Source: Pseudozobellia sp. WGM2
GTDB taxonomy: Bacteria; Bacteroidota; Bacteroidia; Flavobacteriales; Flavobacteriaceae
DNA: 64,000 nt
Direction: 5' to 3'
Assembly: GCF_017810075.1 (NCBI RefSeq)
Contig: NZ_JADNYK010000003.1
Span: 124,001-188,000, forward strand
In this document: positions 53,032 through 62,344 of the stretch, piece after piece
Layout of the letters: every line of letters starts with the position of its first letter
Numbering within the stretch: the stretch's first letter is position 1
The notes under the pieces: generated by a model
Databases searched by the model: none
What the model was told of the DNA's origin: nothing
The model's input: only the letters and a program-made list of their open reading frames with translations
Position numbers and translations under genes: made by a program

Positions 53032-54159
53032 TTAAAGGTTACTCTGTTCTTCGAAAACCTTAACCAACATACCCACATAGGCGCCAACTACCGGTTTAGA
53101 TACTATCATAGTACCGTCGGGCACTTCTTTAATAACTACTTTTTTATCAGAAAAGTAAATAGGGTTAACATCTATCTGATCTAGTATAGAGTCTCTAACC
53201 ACAAAAATTTTATCATTTTCCAGCAGTAGCCCCCTATCGACTTCAATAGCATTATCTTCACCTTTGGCATTTAGATTAGCCTCTAGGTACATGCCCTCCC
53301 TCAAATTATCGTTTTTCACTTCAATAAAGGCCTTTATTGTCTGTGACGCCTGATCAACACTCGCGTTTATTCTAGACACTACCCCCTCATAAGTGTCCGT
53401 ACGTTCAAGGTTTACCAATTCAACTTTTTCGCCTACTTTAAGTAAATCGCTAAATGTCTTACGGATAGAGACCTCAAGTTCATATACCCCCGTATCGATA
53501 AACTCGCCCAGTTTTTGGCCCGACCGAACCAAAGTACCTTCGGTCACCAATGCTTCTGTCAAAACTCCATTGAACGGTGCCGCCATTCTATACTTGGCCA
53601 AGCGTTGCTCAAGATTTTTAATATTATAGTAATCGGTGAGTATACCGCGCCCAGATATAAAGAATTTTTCTTTTTCCGTTGTCATCTCTGGCAACTGAGG
53701 TATAGTTTTATCTACATTGAAACTACTTAAATACTCTTGCCATTTGGGATAAATTTCCGGGTAGTCTAATCTTAAATCCGGCATAATGGAAGTAATCAAA
53801 TTATAGAGACTACTCTTTGCCGATTGCACACTAGCGGTATACTCGGCTGCGTCTATATTGATAATTGTTTCACCGGAACGGTAACGCTGACCTGTTTTAA
53901 AGAGTTTAGACCCTCTTCTAAAAACGCCCTGTACCTCGGAGTACAACTCTACACGTTGCTTGGCAATAAGGTTGCCATTGGCTGGCACCTTAATGGGTAC
54001 GGTGCCATTCTGAACCGTATCTACGAAAACCGTTTTAACAATTTTTTCGGGGCGGGGTTTAGGGGTAGTCTTACTATCGATGATTGCCTTCGCGGCAAAA
54101 AAGGAAAAAACAATTAATAGAACTCCAATTACGGAAAGGACTACTTTACGTGTATTCAT
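53032..54159 (-). CDS. RND efflux periplasmic adaptor (membrane fusion protein)
   Basis: About 375 residues. One N-terminal helix (VVLSVIGVLLIVFSFFA) anchors it in the inner membrane. Biotinyl-lipoyl-like halves (VPANGNLIAKQRVELYSEVQG, AAPFNGVLTEALVTEGTLVRSGQ) flank a short helical hairpin, followed by beta-barrel parts. I chose ATG 54159 (MNTRKVVLSVIG) rather than 54201, because a -7 box TAGTTTTG at 54196-54189 lies between them. It is the first gene of the efflux operon. Confidence 0.9.
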   Translation of the reverse strand: MNTRKVVLSVIGVLLIVFSFFAAKAIIDSKTTPKPRPEKIVKTVFVDTVQNGTVPIKVPANGNLIAKQRVELYSEVQGVFRRGSKLFKTGQRYRSGETIINIDAAEYTASVQSAKSSLYNLITSIMPDLRLDYPEIYPKWQEYLSSFNVDKTIPQLPEMTTEKEKFFISGRGILTDYYNIKNLEQRLAKYRMAAPFNGVLTEALVTEGTLVRSGQKLGEFIDTGVYELEVSIRKTFSDLLKVGEKVELVNLERTDTYEGVVSRINASVDQASQTIKAFIEVKNDNLREGMYLEANLNAKGEDNAIEVDRGLLLENDKIFVVRDSILDQIDVNPIYFSDKKVVIKEVPDGTMIVSKPVVGAYVGMLVKVFEEQSNL

Positions 54160-54188
54160 AAATTTAGAGCTAGTTGGTGGTTTGACTA

Positions 54189-54196
54189 CAAAACTA
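54189..54196 (-). promoter_or_regulatory. -7 element for the RND efflux operon
   Basis: On the minus strand, TAGTTTTG matches TAnnTTTG exactly and lies about 30 bases before the adaptor ATG at 54159. No clear -33 TTG at the usual spacing. It argues for the shorter start of the adaptor gene. Confidence 0.4.
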
Positions 54197-54257
54197 TCCA
54201 ATAGTTTCAGCCGTTATAGTTAAATGTATCTTAAAGTAATCAAAAGTCTAAGAAGCT

Positions 54258-54286
54258 AAAAAGGGATGCAAAATTGCATCCCTTTC
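54258..54286 (-). terminator. Terminator of the LRR gene
   Basis: AAAGGGATGCAA at 54260-54271 pairs with TTGCATCCCTTT at 54274-54285 (12 bp). On the minus strand a T5 run at the foot of the stem follows (54262-54258). It lies 25 bases beyond the LRR stop at 54311 and insulates the efflux operon. Confidence 0.8.
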
Positions 54287-54310
54287 CTATATCTAAATTA
54301 CGGTAATCTA

Positions 54311-55198
54311 TTACTTATCGATACTTTCTTCATCTTCAAATTTCGTATCTGCCATTCTGGTCTTACTGAAATTAGGATCTTTGAAATCGAGCTTTATATC
54401 GTCTCTATCATAATCGAAAACCAAAAATTCATGCGAAGAACGCATGCGCTCCAAGTTTTTCACAGACTCGAACTTATTGTTCTGAATTTGAAAAACTTCT
54501 AAACTTGCCAATTGGTCAAACTCAGAAGGCACCTCACCACCTAATTGATTATTTGCCAAAACCAATTCTTTAAGCTTAGTCAACTGACCTATTTCTGCTG
54601 GTATAGCACCTTCTAAAGTATTTTCGAAAAGACCAAGACTTTCAAGCGATGAAAGGCTTCCTAACGATTTCGGTATATCACCCTTCAAACTATTGCTTGA
54701 AAGATTAAGCACTCTTAAATTTTTAATTTTTCCTATGCTTTCAGGAATAGCTCCTGTTAAGAAATTGTTGAAAGCCGTAAATTCTTCCAGACTTTTCATA
54801 TCACCCATGGCGATAGGCAATTCACCTTTAAAGCGATTCATTTCAAGCTTTAACGTTCTTAATCTGACCAAATTCACCATTTCTTCAGGAAGTTCACCTG
54901 TAAGGGAGTTGAATGCCAAGTTAAGTAACGTTAAGCTTTTAAGTTTTCCGATACTACCAGGTATTGTACCGCTCAAATTATTTTTGAAAAGATTAATTTC
55001 AGTAACATGGTTGTTTATCACTTTTATACCATGCCATTTTGAAACATCGGAATTCAAGTTCCATTGATTGGTCCATTTCTCACCGTTGGTAGCTTGATAA
55101 AACTCGATCAAAGCTTCTTTCTCTGCAGCAGGTACCTCGGCTATTATTATATTAACAGAAAAGGTAAAAAGAACTAAATATGCAAATACTGATTTCAT
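54311..55198 (-). CDS. Exported leucine-rich-repeat protein
   Basis: 295 residues. A Sec signal (about 1-20) precedes an LRRNT-like cap (ALIEFYQATNGEKWTNQWN). About eight 24-residue repeats of plant-type LRR form follow (LSGTIPGSIGKLKSLTLLNL, LTGAIPESIGKIKNLRVLNL). The C-terminal tail is acidic. No type IX sorting domain is obvious at the end, so it is probably periplasmic. Role unknown, perhaps protein-protein contact. It ends at its own terminator. Confidence 0.87.
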   Translation of the reverse strand: MKSVFAYLVLFTFSVNIIIAEVPAAEKEALIEFYQATNGEKWTNQWNLNSDVSKWHGIKVINNHVTEINLFKNNLSGTIPGSIGKLKSLTLLNLAFNSLTGELPEEMVNLVRLRTLKLEMNRFKGELPIAMGDMKSLEEFTAFNNFLTGAIPESIGKIKNLRVLNLSSNSLKGDIPKSLGSLSSLESLGLFENTLEGAIPAEIGQLTKLKELVLANNQLGGEVPSEFDQLASLEVFQIQNNKFESVKNLERMRSSHEFLVFDYDRDDIKLDFKDPNFSKTRMADTKFEDEESIDK

Positions 55199-55359
55199 AC
55201 AAGGTTATTTTCTTTATAATGGTTGGTCACTAAGAAACACCCTACAAAATACGTTTATGTATGGTCAAAAACCAAAAATTATCGGTCAACTGCCCTATTA
55301 TGTTGTGAAAGCCAGCAATTTTGTTGTGAGCCAATTCAACGACTGCCTTTTTGAACTGG

Positions 55360-57273
55360 TCAAGCCCCTATTCTTTCAAGCTGAAGAGTGATGTCTTCCC
55401 AGCTTTCCATCAAACCTTCTAGATCTTTCTTCTTGGTTTGATAACCCTCAAAGAAATTGGGTTTGGCAATAGTAGCATCATAATCCATTAGAAGTTCATG
55501 ATCGATATCCGCTATTTGTTTTTCAAGTTGGGATATCTTACTCTCTACCGAACTCAGTTTATTTCTAAGCGATTTAACCTTTTTCTGGTCTTTAAAACTA
55601 TTGTTTTTTGGCTTTGCAGTACTTTCTTTTACTTTTTCCGATTTCTTTTCTATCACCCTAAAATCATCAGCTTTACGTTGTTCAAGATAAAAATCGATAT
55701 CACCGAGATATTCCCTTATTTTATGGTCTTTAAATTCATAGACCTTGTTGGTAAGCCCCTGCAAGAAGTCTCTATCATGGGATACCACGATCAATGTACC
55801 ACTGAAATTCTTTAACGCTTGTTTCAATACGTTTTTCGATTGAATATCAAGGTGGTTCGTAGGCTCATCCATCACCAAAACATTGAAGGGCTGCAGCAGC
55901 ATTTTTGCTAAGGCCAGACGGTTTCTTTCTCCACCTGAAAGTACTTTTACATACTTGTCTACCTCATCACCACGAAACAAAAATGAACCTAGAACATCTC
56001 TGACCGTGCTTCGATTTTTTTCGTTAGCTGCATCTATCATGGTATCAAGAATGGTCTTATTGCCATCGAGATATTCGGCTTGATTTTGGGCAAAATAACC
56101 TATTTGCACATTATGCCCCAGCTTCATTTTACCTTCATAGTCAAGGTCGCCAACCATAATTTTTGCCAAAGTTGACTTTCCTTGTCCGTTTTGACCAACA
56201 AAGGCCGTTTTACTGTCTCGCTCTAATAAAAGGTTAATATCGCTCAACACCTCTTTCTCACCGTAGTTCTTTGAAAGACCTTCAATTTCGGCGACCACTT
56301 TTCCGGGAGTGACCGAAACTGGAAAGCGAAGATTCATTACGGCATTATCATCTTGGTCGACCTCGATTCGCTCCATCTTGTCCAATTTCTTGATCAAAGA
56401 TTGCGCCATAGAAGCCTTACTGCTCTTTGCCCTAAACTTTTCAATAAGTCTCTCTGCTTGTTGAATCTCGCGTTCTTGGTTCTTTTGGGCGTTTAATTGC
56501 TGTTCTTTGATTTCACCCCTCAGCTTCAAGAATTCGGTATACGGTTTATTGTAGTCATAAATACGACCTAACGAGATTTCAATAGTTCGATTGGTAACGT
56601 TATCCAAAAACATTTTATCGTGAGAGACGATGACCACGGCACCAGCGTAATTATTCAAAAACTGCTCTAACCAAATTATAGACTCAATATCTAAGTGGTT
56701 GGTAGGCTCATCGAGCAGAAGAACATCATTACTTTGCAATAGCAATTTAGCCAGTTCAATTCGCATACGCCAGCCACCTGAAAAGGTTTCGGTCTTCTTG
56801 TCAAAATCTTCTCTCTTAAAACCAAGACCTAAAAGTATTTTTTCAGTATCGCCCTGATAATTATAACCACCCAATATTTCATATCGATGGGTCAAATCGC
56901 TCAAATCTATGATAAGCTGATTGTAGCCTTCGCTTTCATAATCGGTACGTTCTGCCAATTGATGATTGACCTCATCAAGTTGTAGTTCCATTTTTTTAAT
57001 CTCTTCAAAGGCTTGATAAGCCTCTTCCAAGACCGAACGGCCTTCCTCAAAATCGATATCTTGTCGAAGAAAGCCGATTCTGATATTTTTCTCCATGGCA
57101 ATCGTTCCAGAATCCGGGGCGAAGTCTTTTGACAGTAGCTTAAGCAAGGTAGATTTTCCGGCACCGTTCTTTCCTATCAGCCCGACTCGGTCCCCTCCGT
57201 TCAATCGAAAAGAAATTTCTTCAAATAAATATTCACCGCCAAAAGAAACGGAAAGGTTATGGATGTTCAACAT
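55360..57273 (-). CDS. ABC-F family ATPase (Uup/YheS-like)
   Basis: 637 residues. It has two ABC domains on one chain with no membrane segment. The first Walker A is GKNGAGKST (34-42) with signature FSGGWRMR and Walker B LLLDEPTNHLD. The second is GQNGQGKST with LSGGERNR and VMDEPTNHLD. A linker (about 245-310, Lys/Arg-rich) separates them, and a coiled-coil C-terminal tail (about 540-637) is typical of Uup-type members. It acts on ribosomes rather than transport. No resistance gene accompanies it. Confidence 0.93.
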   Translation of the reverse strand: MLNIHNLSVSFGGEYLFEEISFRLNGGDRVGLIGKNGAGKSTLLKLLSKDFAPDSGTIAMEKNIRIGFLRQDIDFEEGRSVLEEAYQAFEEIKKMELQLDEVNHQLAERTDYESEGYNQLIIDLSDLTHRYEILGGYNYQGDTEKILLGLGFKREDFDKKTETFSGGWRMRIELAKLLLQSNDVLLLDEPTNHLDIESIIWLEQFLNNYAGAVVIVSHDKMFLDNVTNRTIEISLGRIYDYNKPYTEFLKLRGEIKEQQLNAQKNQEREIQQAERLIEKFRAKSSKASMAQSLIKKLDKMERIEVDQDDNAVMNLRFPVSVTPGKVVAEIEGLSKNYGEKEVLSDINLLLERDSKTAFVGQNGQGKSTLAKIMVGDLDYEGKMKLGHNVQIGYFAQNQAEYLDGNKTILDTMIDAANEKNRSTVRDVLGSFLFRGDEVDKYVKVLSGGERNRLALAKMLLQPFNVLVMDEPTNHLDIQSKNVLKQALKNFSGTLIVVSHDRDFLQGLTNKVYEFKDHKIREYLGDIDFYLEQRKADDFRVIEKKSEKVKESTAKPKNNSFKDQKKVKSLRNKLSSVESKISQLEKQIADIDHELLMDYDATIAKPNFFEGYQTKKKDLEGLMESWEDITLQLERIGA

Positions 57274-57414
57274 GTGAGCTGGTTTCGAATTTTGTATTCT
57301 GTCTTTGTGTTTCGTAATTTAACCTAATAACCGCACTGACAAAAACGTTTAGATCGTAATAAATGTTACCGATAAAAATCGCAGTATTGCTTACCTTTAT
57401 TAAAAGTTTTGCAA

Positions 57415-57804
57415 ATGTTAAAAAAAGGAAACAAACTATACAGCATTTTAACAGGAAGTTGCCCTAGATGCAACAAAGAAAGCATGTATGTTGACCAAAA
57501 CCCCTATAGTATCGGTCACCTTTTTAAAATGAACGAACGTTGTTCACACTGCGGACTGAAATACAAAATGGAACCTTCTTTTTTCTACGGGGCCATGTAT
57601 GTAAGTTACGCAGTAGGAATTGCTTTTGCGGTTGCCGCATTTGTTACGGCCTTTCTTATTTTTAAAGCTTCCTTAATCAGTACATTTATTGCCATCGTGG
57701 TGACTATGGTCGTATTCATGCCAGTTATCATCAGACTTTCTAGAAACATTTGGATCAACTTCTTTGTAAAATATGATGAAAGTGCTGCTGACGCCTCTGT
57801 TTAA
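57415..57804 (+). CDS. DUF983 membrane protein with zinc-finger-like cysteines
   Basis: 129 residues. The cytoplasmic N-terminal part has Cys16 and Cys19 in GSCPRCN and Cys43 and Cys46 in RCSHCGLKY. Two membrane helices follow (about 58-80 and 86-108). The DUF983 family pattern KYKMEPSFFYGAMYVSYA is plain. Function unknown. ATG 57415 is preferred to a TTG at 57409. It converges with the FAD oxidoreductase gene 4 bases later. Confidence 0.85.
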   Translation: MLKKGNKLYSILTGSCPRCNKESMYVDQNPYSIGHLFKMNERCSHCGLKYKMEPSFFYGAMYVSYAVGIAFAVAAFVTAFLIFKASLISTFIAIVVTMVVFMPVIIRLSRNIWINFFVKYDESAADASV

Positions 57805-57808
57805 ACAT

Positions 57809-58849
57809 TTATTTCTTAAACCGATTTATATCCAGGTCTGCATCTAATGGTCTATCATCTTCGATATAGCTCAATAACTGGCCCGATGCATATGGTGCAA
57901 TTAGCACGCCCCTTGACCCAAAACCATTAAGCACATATAAGTTTTTATGTTCAGGATGTTGACCCACCAATGGCCTTCTATCACTTACAGTGGGTCTTAC
58001 CCCAGCTAACTGATTTATTATTTCGTAATCGCATTTCACAAACGATTCCCATTTTTTCGCCAACTGAGATCTTGTTTTTTCTGTAGGTTCGTTGGTTTTA
58101 TCTTTCCACTCATAATTGGCCCCTACCTTATATATATCATTACCTAGGGGAATTGCAAAAACCGATGACTTAAGCGCGAAATTAATTTTCAGTTCGGGGG
58201 CGCTGATAAGTAAATACTCCCCCTTATTACCTTTCATAGGCAAGTGGTTGAAATAGGGGTTGTTCATCATTCCGTAGCCTTCCGCAAAAACAATCTTTTT
58301 TGCCTTTAAATTGTTGTATTGAAGAAAACCTTCTTTGATCGCAAGCAGATTATAATCAAAACTTTCAGATATCAACGAGTCTTTTTTGAGCATATGCTCT
58401 TTATAACTTTCAACCAATTTTTTAGTATCGATTCGCCCTGTATACAGTACCTCGCCATAACCTAAAGGAGCATCTACACTAATATTTTTATTTGGATGAA
58501 TCTGCGGAGAAAGAAATCTTTTGAGTTTTGGTTTGTCAGTAGATTCAAACCATAAATTTTGTTCTTCGATTGAATTAAAACGTCGGTATACCGGAACCGG
58601 ATAATCTAACTGCACTCCCAATCTCACCTCTAAAGCTTGGTAAAATTCTTTTGCCAATTGCAATTGCTCGTCAGCTTTCCACGCTAAAGTAAATCGTTTT
58701 AAAATAACGGGATTATACAACCCGCCCGCAACTATTGAAGAGGTCTGTGAAGCATCACTAATTACCTTAAACGCTTTGTTTTTTTCCTCAAGTCGCTCAC
58801 AAAAAGAAATACCGGCCAAGCCCAACCCTATCACTAAATAATCTAACAT
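57809..58849 (-). CDS. FAD-dependent oxidoreductase (DAO superfamily)
   Basis: About 346 residues. The FAD motif VIGLGLAGISFCERLEE starts at residue 6 and GGLYNPVILKRFTLAW follows. The C-terminal end has AGVRPTVSDRRPLVGQHPE and NGFGSRGVLIAPYASGQLL, as in the DAO/MnmC-C-like family. It is cytoplasmic with no signal. It may oxidise an amino acid or a tRNA-linked substituent, but this cannot be fixed. ATG 58849 (MLDYLVIGLG) is chosen because the upstream frame adds only six residues before the FAD motif. It sits just beyond the gldKLMN terminator. Confidence 0.8.
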   Translation of the reverse strand: MLDYLVIGLGLAGISFCERLEEKNKAFKVISDASQTSSIVAGGLYNPVILKRFTLAWKADEQLQLAKEFYQALEVRLGVQLDYPVPVYRRFNSIEEQNLWFESTDKPKLKRFLSPQIHPNKNISVDAPLGYGEVLYTGRIDTKKLVESYKEHMLKKDSLISESFDYNLLAIKEGFLQYNNLKAKKIVFAEGYGMMNNPYFNHLPMKGNKGEYLLISAPELKINFALKSSVFAIPLGNDIYKVGANYEWKDKTNEPTEKTRSQLAKKWESFVKCDYEIINQLAGVRPTVSDRRPLVGQHPEHKNLYVLNGFGSRGVLIAPYASGQLLSYIEDDRPLDADLDINRFKK

Positions 58850-58899
58850 GCCACCAAAGGTAGCCAATGCAAATTTTAATTGATCCTAATTTCTTGCAA

Positions 58900-58932
58900 C
58901 AAAAAAAAAGCGCCTCGAAAATTCGAGGCGCT
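58900..58932 (-). terminator. Terminator of the gldKLMN operon
   Basis: AGCGCCTCGAA at 58909-58919 pairs with TTCGAGGCGCT at 58922-58932 (11 bp, loop AA). Read on the minus strand, a T9 run (58908-58900) follows. It lies 30 bases beyond the gldN stop at 58963. Confidence 0.9.
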
Positions 58933-58962
58933 CATTATATTGAATTGGAATATTCTTAAGGC

Positions 58963-59865
58963 TTAATAAGCCCACATGTCTTGCTCACGGTCACGAATGA
59001 CCTCTTGTATTCTATTGGCTTCCAATAACTGGAAAAGTGCATTATCAGGAATGTAATCATTGACCTTACGATCACCATGAACATTGTCTTCCCTATAGAT
59101 CACACCATTAAATCTTCTAGCGTTCAACAACATATCAAAAGAGATAGGCTGCGCTGAATTTCTTTGATTGAAAACTTTGGCCTCGTGCAAAATGTTTCTT
59201 GCGTCAGGGTACCAAACCCAGAAAAGTTCAACTTTAGCATCTGCTGGATCCATAGACTCATCATCGATGAAGTTCACATCGGGAGCAACAGGTGCAATAC
59301 CTAAAAGACGGTATTTTAATTCACCTTGACGCTTATCGAAATACCACATACCTTTTATACGATATTCTTCAATATCGGCAGCCGTAATATCTCGTCTCAT
59401 GATATACTCAGGAGAAACTTCTTCACCGGCATTAATTTGTTCGTAACCGTAATCGGTCGTATCAACTTTTTGCAACGTAGCCTCAAGATCGCCAAATTTA
59501 CGCTTATCGGTAAAATAAGAATCGGCATAAACATCTTTTAGCTCGCCATTTTTAATATTTTTTAAAAGTACATCGTATAACGATCTTCTGTCGTTACCTA
59601 TATCGATGGTGTCCGTTGGATAATACAGGGGAAAATTAACCCTTTCGTCAAGGTCAATAACTTCCCATACTGTCTTAGACCATAAGATATCGCGATCATC
59701 AACGTATCCGTACTCCAAAGGGGCATCATTATCCAAAGCCTTTTGTGCTTCGGTCTTCATTCCTATTTCCTCAGGCTTTTTAGCGTTCAAGATGTTCGCT
59801 TGAGCCATCATGGAAACTGGCAACAAAGTCACTGCTCCGATTAGTAAAACATTTTTCCAATTCAT
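58963..59865 (-). CDS. gldN: Gliding motility / type IX secretion protein GldN
   Basis: About 300 residues. A Sec signal (MNWKNVLLIGAVTLLPVSMMAQA) precedes the periplasmic GldN domain: DRDILWSKTVWEVIDLDERVNFPLYYP, RRDITAADIEEYRIKGMWYFDKRQGELKYRLLGIAP and VELFWVWYPDARNILHEAKVFN. GldN forms a ring with GldK under the outer membrane in the type IX secretion motor. ATG 59865 is preferred over 59892 because it gives a standard signal peptide. It is last in gldKLMN, 59 bases after gldM. Confidence 0.94.
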   Translation of the reverse strand: MNWKNVLLIGAVTLLPVSMMAQANILNAKKPEEIGMKTEAQKALDNDAPLEYGYVDDRDILWSKTVWEVIDLDERVNFPLYYPTDTIDIGNDRRSLYDVLLKNIKNGELKDVYADSYFTDKRKFGDLEATLQKVDTTDYGYEQINAGEEVSPEYIMRRDITAADIEEYRIKGMWYFDKRQGELKYRLLGIAPVAPDVNFIDDESMDPADAKVELFWVWYPDARNILHEAKVFNQRNSAQPISFDMLLNARRFNGVIYREDNVHGDRKVNDYIPDNALFQLLEANRIQEVIRDREQDMWAY

Positions 59866-59924
59866 GTTTATCAATTTTAAATTACCGGGCAATCTTATCG
59901 ATTACCCGGTTTTTAACTTAATTA

Positions 59925-61472
59925 TTAGTTTGTAATCTCCACAACTACCGGAGATACTTTCTTCAACTTGTAACTTTTGTTATTTGTAATGTAAGCTTCG
60001 ATATCGAATACTTGAACCACATCACCTCTCTTAGCTCTTTTTAAAGCTGTCTTGGCCATGCCGTTCAACTTATTACCACTAACACTTACGGTAGGCTGAC
60101 CAGGTACTTTAAATTTGAAACCGCTAACAGCAAGGTTCAAATCAAAATCAAAGTCTTCTAACATCGCACCTACAGTAGCTATAGCCATGTTGTTACGTGG
60201 CATTTTAACCGTACCATCTTGCTTACTAACAGTACCTGAAGGTCTAGGTATGTCTTTAATTCTGAATTCAGACTTAGAAGAAACCGACTGACCATCTGGC
60301 AATTTACCAGAAGCAACGATAGTTACCGTTCTTCCTGTTCCTGGGTTCATAACATACTTACTACCACTTACGGACTTAAGACCAGGAGCAGAAGCGTTCA
60401 CTTTGTTGTTAGGTATACCAGGTATAGAGATAGACATTGGGTTAGCAACACCTCTATAAACAACATTCATCTTATCAGCAGCGATCAAAGCAGCATTTGG
60501 CTTGCTTATTGTAGCGAAAGAGTTGCTTACAGGCACCTCAATCTCTTCACCATCTTGTTGAAAGTATAATTTACCTTTAACTTCATGGTCACCAGGTGCA
60601 CCAGCACCGATCAACAATTTAACGCCACCTTCTTCAAGTTTGTAATCAGAACCTTCTGAAAGCTTACGGCCATCTAAGGTCAATTCAGCACGAACCGGCT
60701 TAGAACTGTTATCTGTTTTACTGATAATGATTTTACCATCGTATTTCTCTCCACTATAGTAAGCAGACTTACTACCGAACAAAGAAGTTTGAAAGTTCTT
60801 CAAAGAAACTTGATCACTCAACTCACCTTCAAGCATTGCCTTCAAAGCAGACTCTTCGGTAGCCTTAATATCGGCTTGTAGCGCAGTCAATTTGGCCAAA
60901 GAAGCCACTTGAGGGAAACCTTCGTAGTGGTAGTTGATCCAATCTTGCTTAGAACCGTCACGCTTCGTAACTTCGTTAGTTTCAAACCTAGCCTCTACGG
61001 AAGATTTAATACCCTTAGGAACCATTGATGAAACTTTATCACGATAATTGTGAATTCGGCTTAAGAACTCTTCTCCACCTTCTGAAAGGCCATCTCCTTG
61101 GAAGAATTTTTGATCAAGGTAATCAGACTTATCCATTACCACATAATCTTTTGGGTCTTCGACCCCTTCCATCATCTCAGTTTTAAGACCATCCAAATAA
61201 TCGTAAAAATCTTTGGACATCGCCTTTATTTTCTGAGCGTTTTCGTATAACTCTTTATACTTAGCAGCATCTTCAGAAGCTTTCGTTTCTAAATTTGCCA
61301 AGTAGGCTTCGTTACTCTCTATTGTTTTGGCGTTAGAAGCTTCTAGCTTTTCGTTCATAATACCGAAAGCTGAAAGTACTTCTTTACTCATGTTCAACGC
61401 CAACATTGCGATGAAAACCAAGTACATTAGGTTAATCATCTTCTGACGTGGTGTTTGTTTTCCTCCTGCCAT
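59925..61472 (-). CDS. gldM: Gliding motility / type IX secretion protein GldM
   Basis: 515 residues. A single N-terminal membrane helix (about 12-32, MINLMYLVFIAMLALNMSKE) crosses the inner membrane next to GldL. Four periplasmic domains follow, with a helical first domain then beta-rich ones ending at KKVSPVVVEITN. It transmits the GldL proton-driven rotation to the GldKN ring. A 51-base gap separates it from gldL. Length is normal for the family. Confidence 0.95.
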   Translation of the reverse strand: MAGGKQTPRQKMINLMYLVFIAMLALNMSKEVLSAFGIMNEKLEASNAKTIESNEAYLANLETKASEDAAKYKELYENAQKIKAMSKDFYDYLDGLKTEMMEGVEDPKDYVVMDKSDYLDQKFFQGDGLSEGGEEFLSRIHNYRDKVSSMVPKGIKSSVEARFETNEVTKRDGSKQDWINYHYEGFPQVASLAKLTALQADIKATEESALKAMLEGELSDQVSLKNFQTSLFGSKSAYYSGEKYDGKIIISKTDNSSKPVRAELTLDGRKLSEGSDYKLEEGGVKLLIGAGAPGDHEVKGKLYFQQDGEEIEVPVSNSFATISKPNAALIAADKMNVVYRGVANPMSISIPGIPNNKVNASAPGLKSVSGSKYVMNPGTGRTVTIVASGKLPDGQSVSSKSEFRIKDIPRPSGTVSKQDGTVKMPRNNMAIATVGAMLEDFDFDLNLAVSGFKFKVPGQPTVSVSGNKLNGMAKTALKRAKRGDVVQVFDIEAYITNNKSYKLKKVSPVVVEITN

Positions 61473-61523
61473 GTTTTCTAATTAGATTTTATTAATTAAT
61501 GATTTGGGGATACTAATATCTAA

Positions 61524-62177
61524 TTAGTTTCTTGTCATTGCGGTCAACATACCACCGTATACTCCATTCAAAGAAGAAAGGTTAGTTGCTAAAGATTCCA
61601 TCTGATCTTTAAGGGCAGAAGCATTTTGTACTACTTCTTCGTTTACTGTTGCTTGCTTGCTTGCGCTTTCTAATTGAACTTTATAAAGACTGTTTAAAGA
61701 CTCCATCTGAGCGGCAGCTTGTACCATTTCGTCAGAGTATTTTCTAGTAGACTCCATTGCATCAACTGTCGGGGCGATGCCTTTTGCAGCACCTTCGAAG
61801 TTACGAATGCTAGATCCAAGACTCTCCATCAAGTTGGCATCAACACCAGCTTCTTTCAATAGGTTGTCTAACTTAGCCGATAATGAAGCTTCAGCTTCTT
61901 TTATCTCAACAGCTTCGTTTGATTTTCTACCTTGAGATTCAGCTCCGGCCAATTCTGGGTATACCAAAGACCAATCGTACTCATCGTCTACAGGTTCAAA
62001 TGCACTAATAGCAAAAATAAGTGCTTCAGTAATCAGACCGATAGCGAGTAGGACACCACCGTTAAGGGGGCCAAGCTCCCAGTGTAAGATTTTAAATAAC
62101 GCACCAATGATTACTACCGATGCTCCAAGGCCATAGGCCATGTTAAAGAGTTTCTTTGTTGATTTTGACTGTGCCAT
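61524..62177 (-). CDS. gldL: Gliding motility / type IX secretion proton-channel protein GldL
   Basis: 217 residues. Two N-terminal membrane helices (about 15-31 and 38-60) carry Lys29 and Glu51 (LITEALIF), the sort of charged residues needed for proton flow in F. johnsoniae GldL. The long cytoplasmic C-terminal half is helical and Ala/Ser-rich (ESLNSLYKVQLESASKQ, SLNGVYGGML). Five GldL subunits surround the GldM dimer and power secretion. A 167-base gap lies upstream to gldK; I see no exact TAnnTTTG in it. Confidence 0.95.
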   Translation of the reverse strand: MAQSKSTKKLFNMAYGLGASVVIIGALFKILHWELGPLNGGVLLAIGLITEALIFAISAFEPVDDEYDWSLVYPELAGAESQGRKSNEAVEIKEAEASLSAKLDNLLKEAGVDANLMESLGSSIRNFEGAAKGIAPTVDAMESTRKYSDEMVQAAAQMESLNSLYKVQLESASKQATVNEEVVQNASALKDQMESLATNLSSLNGVYGGMLTAMTRN

Positions 62178-62344
62178 AATTTAAGATTTAATTTGAAATT
62201 TAATGTTAAAAATAAAGATTTGGTTTACTATTTGAAATTTTGTTCTTCATCACTCAAAATACTGCAATTCAGAACGGTGTATTTGAACTTTAATTATGTA
62301 CGGTACCCAATTCCGCATTGGTTTTTATAATGGGCAAAATTTAA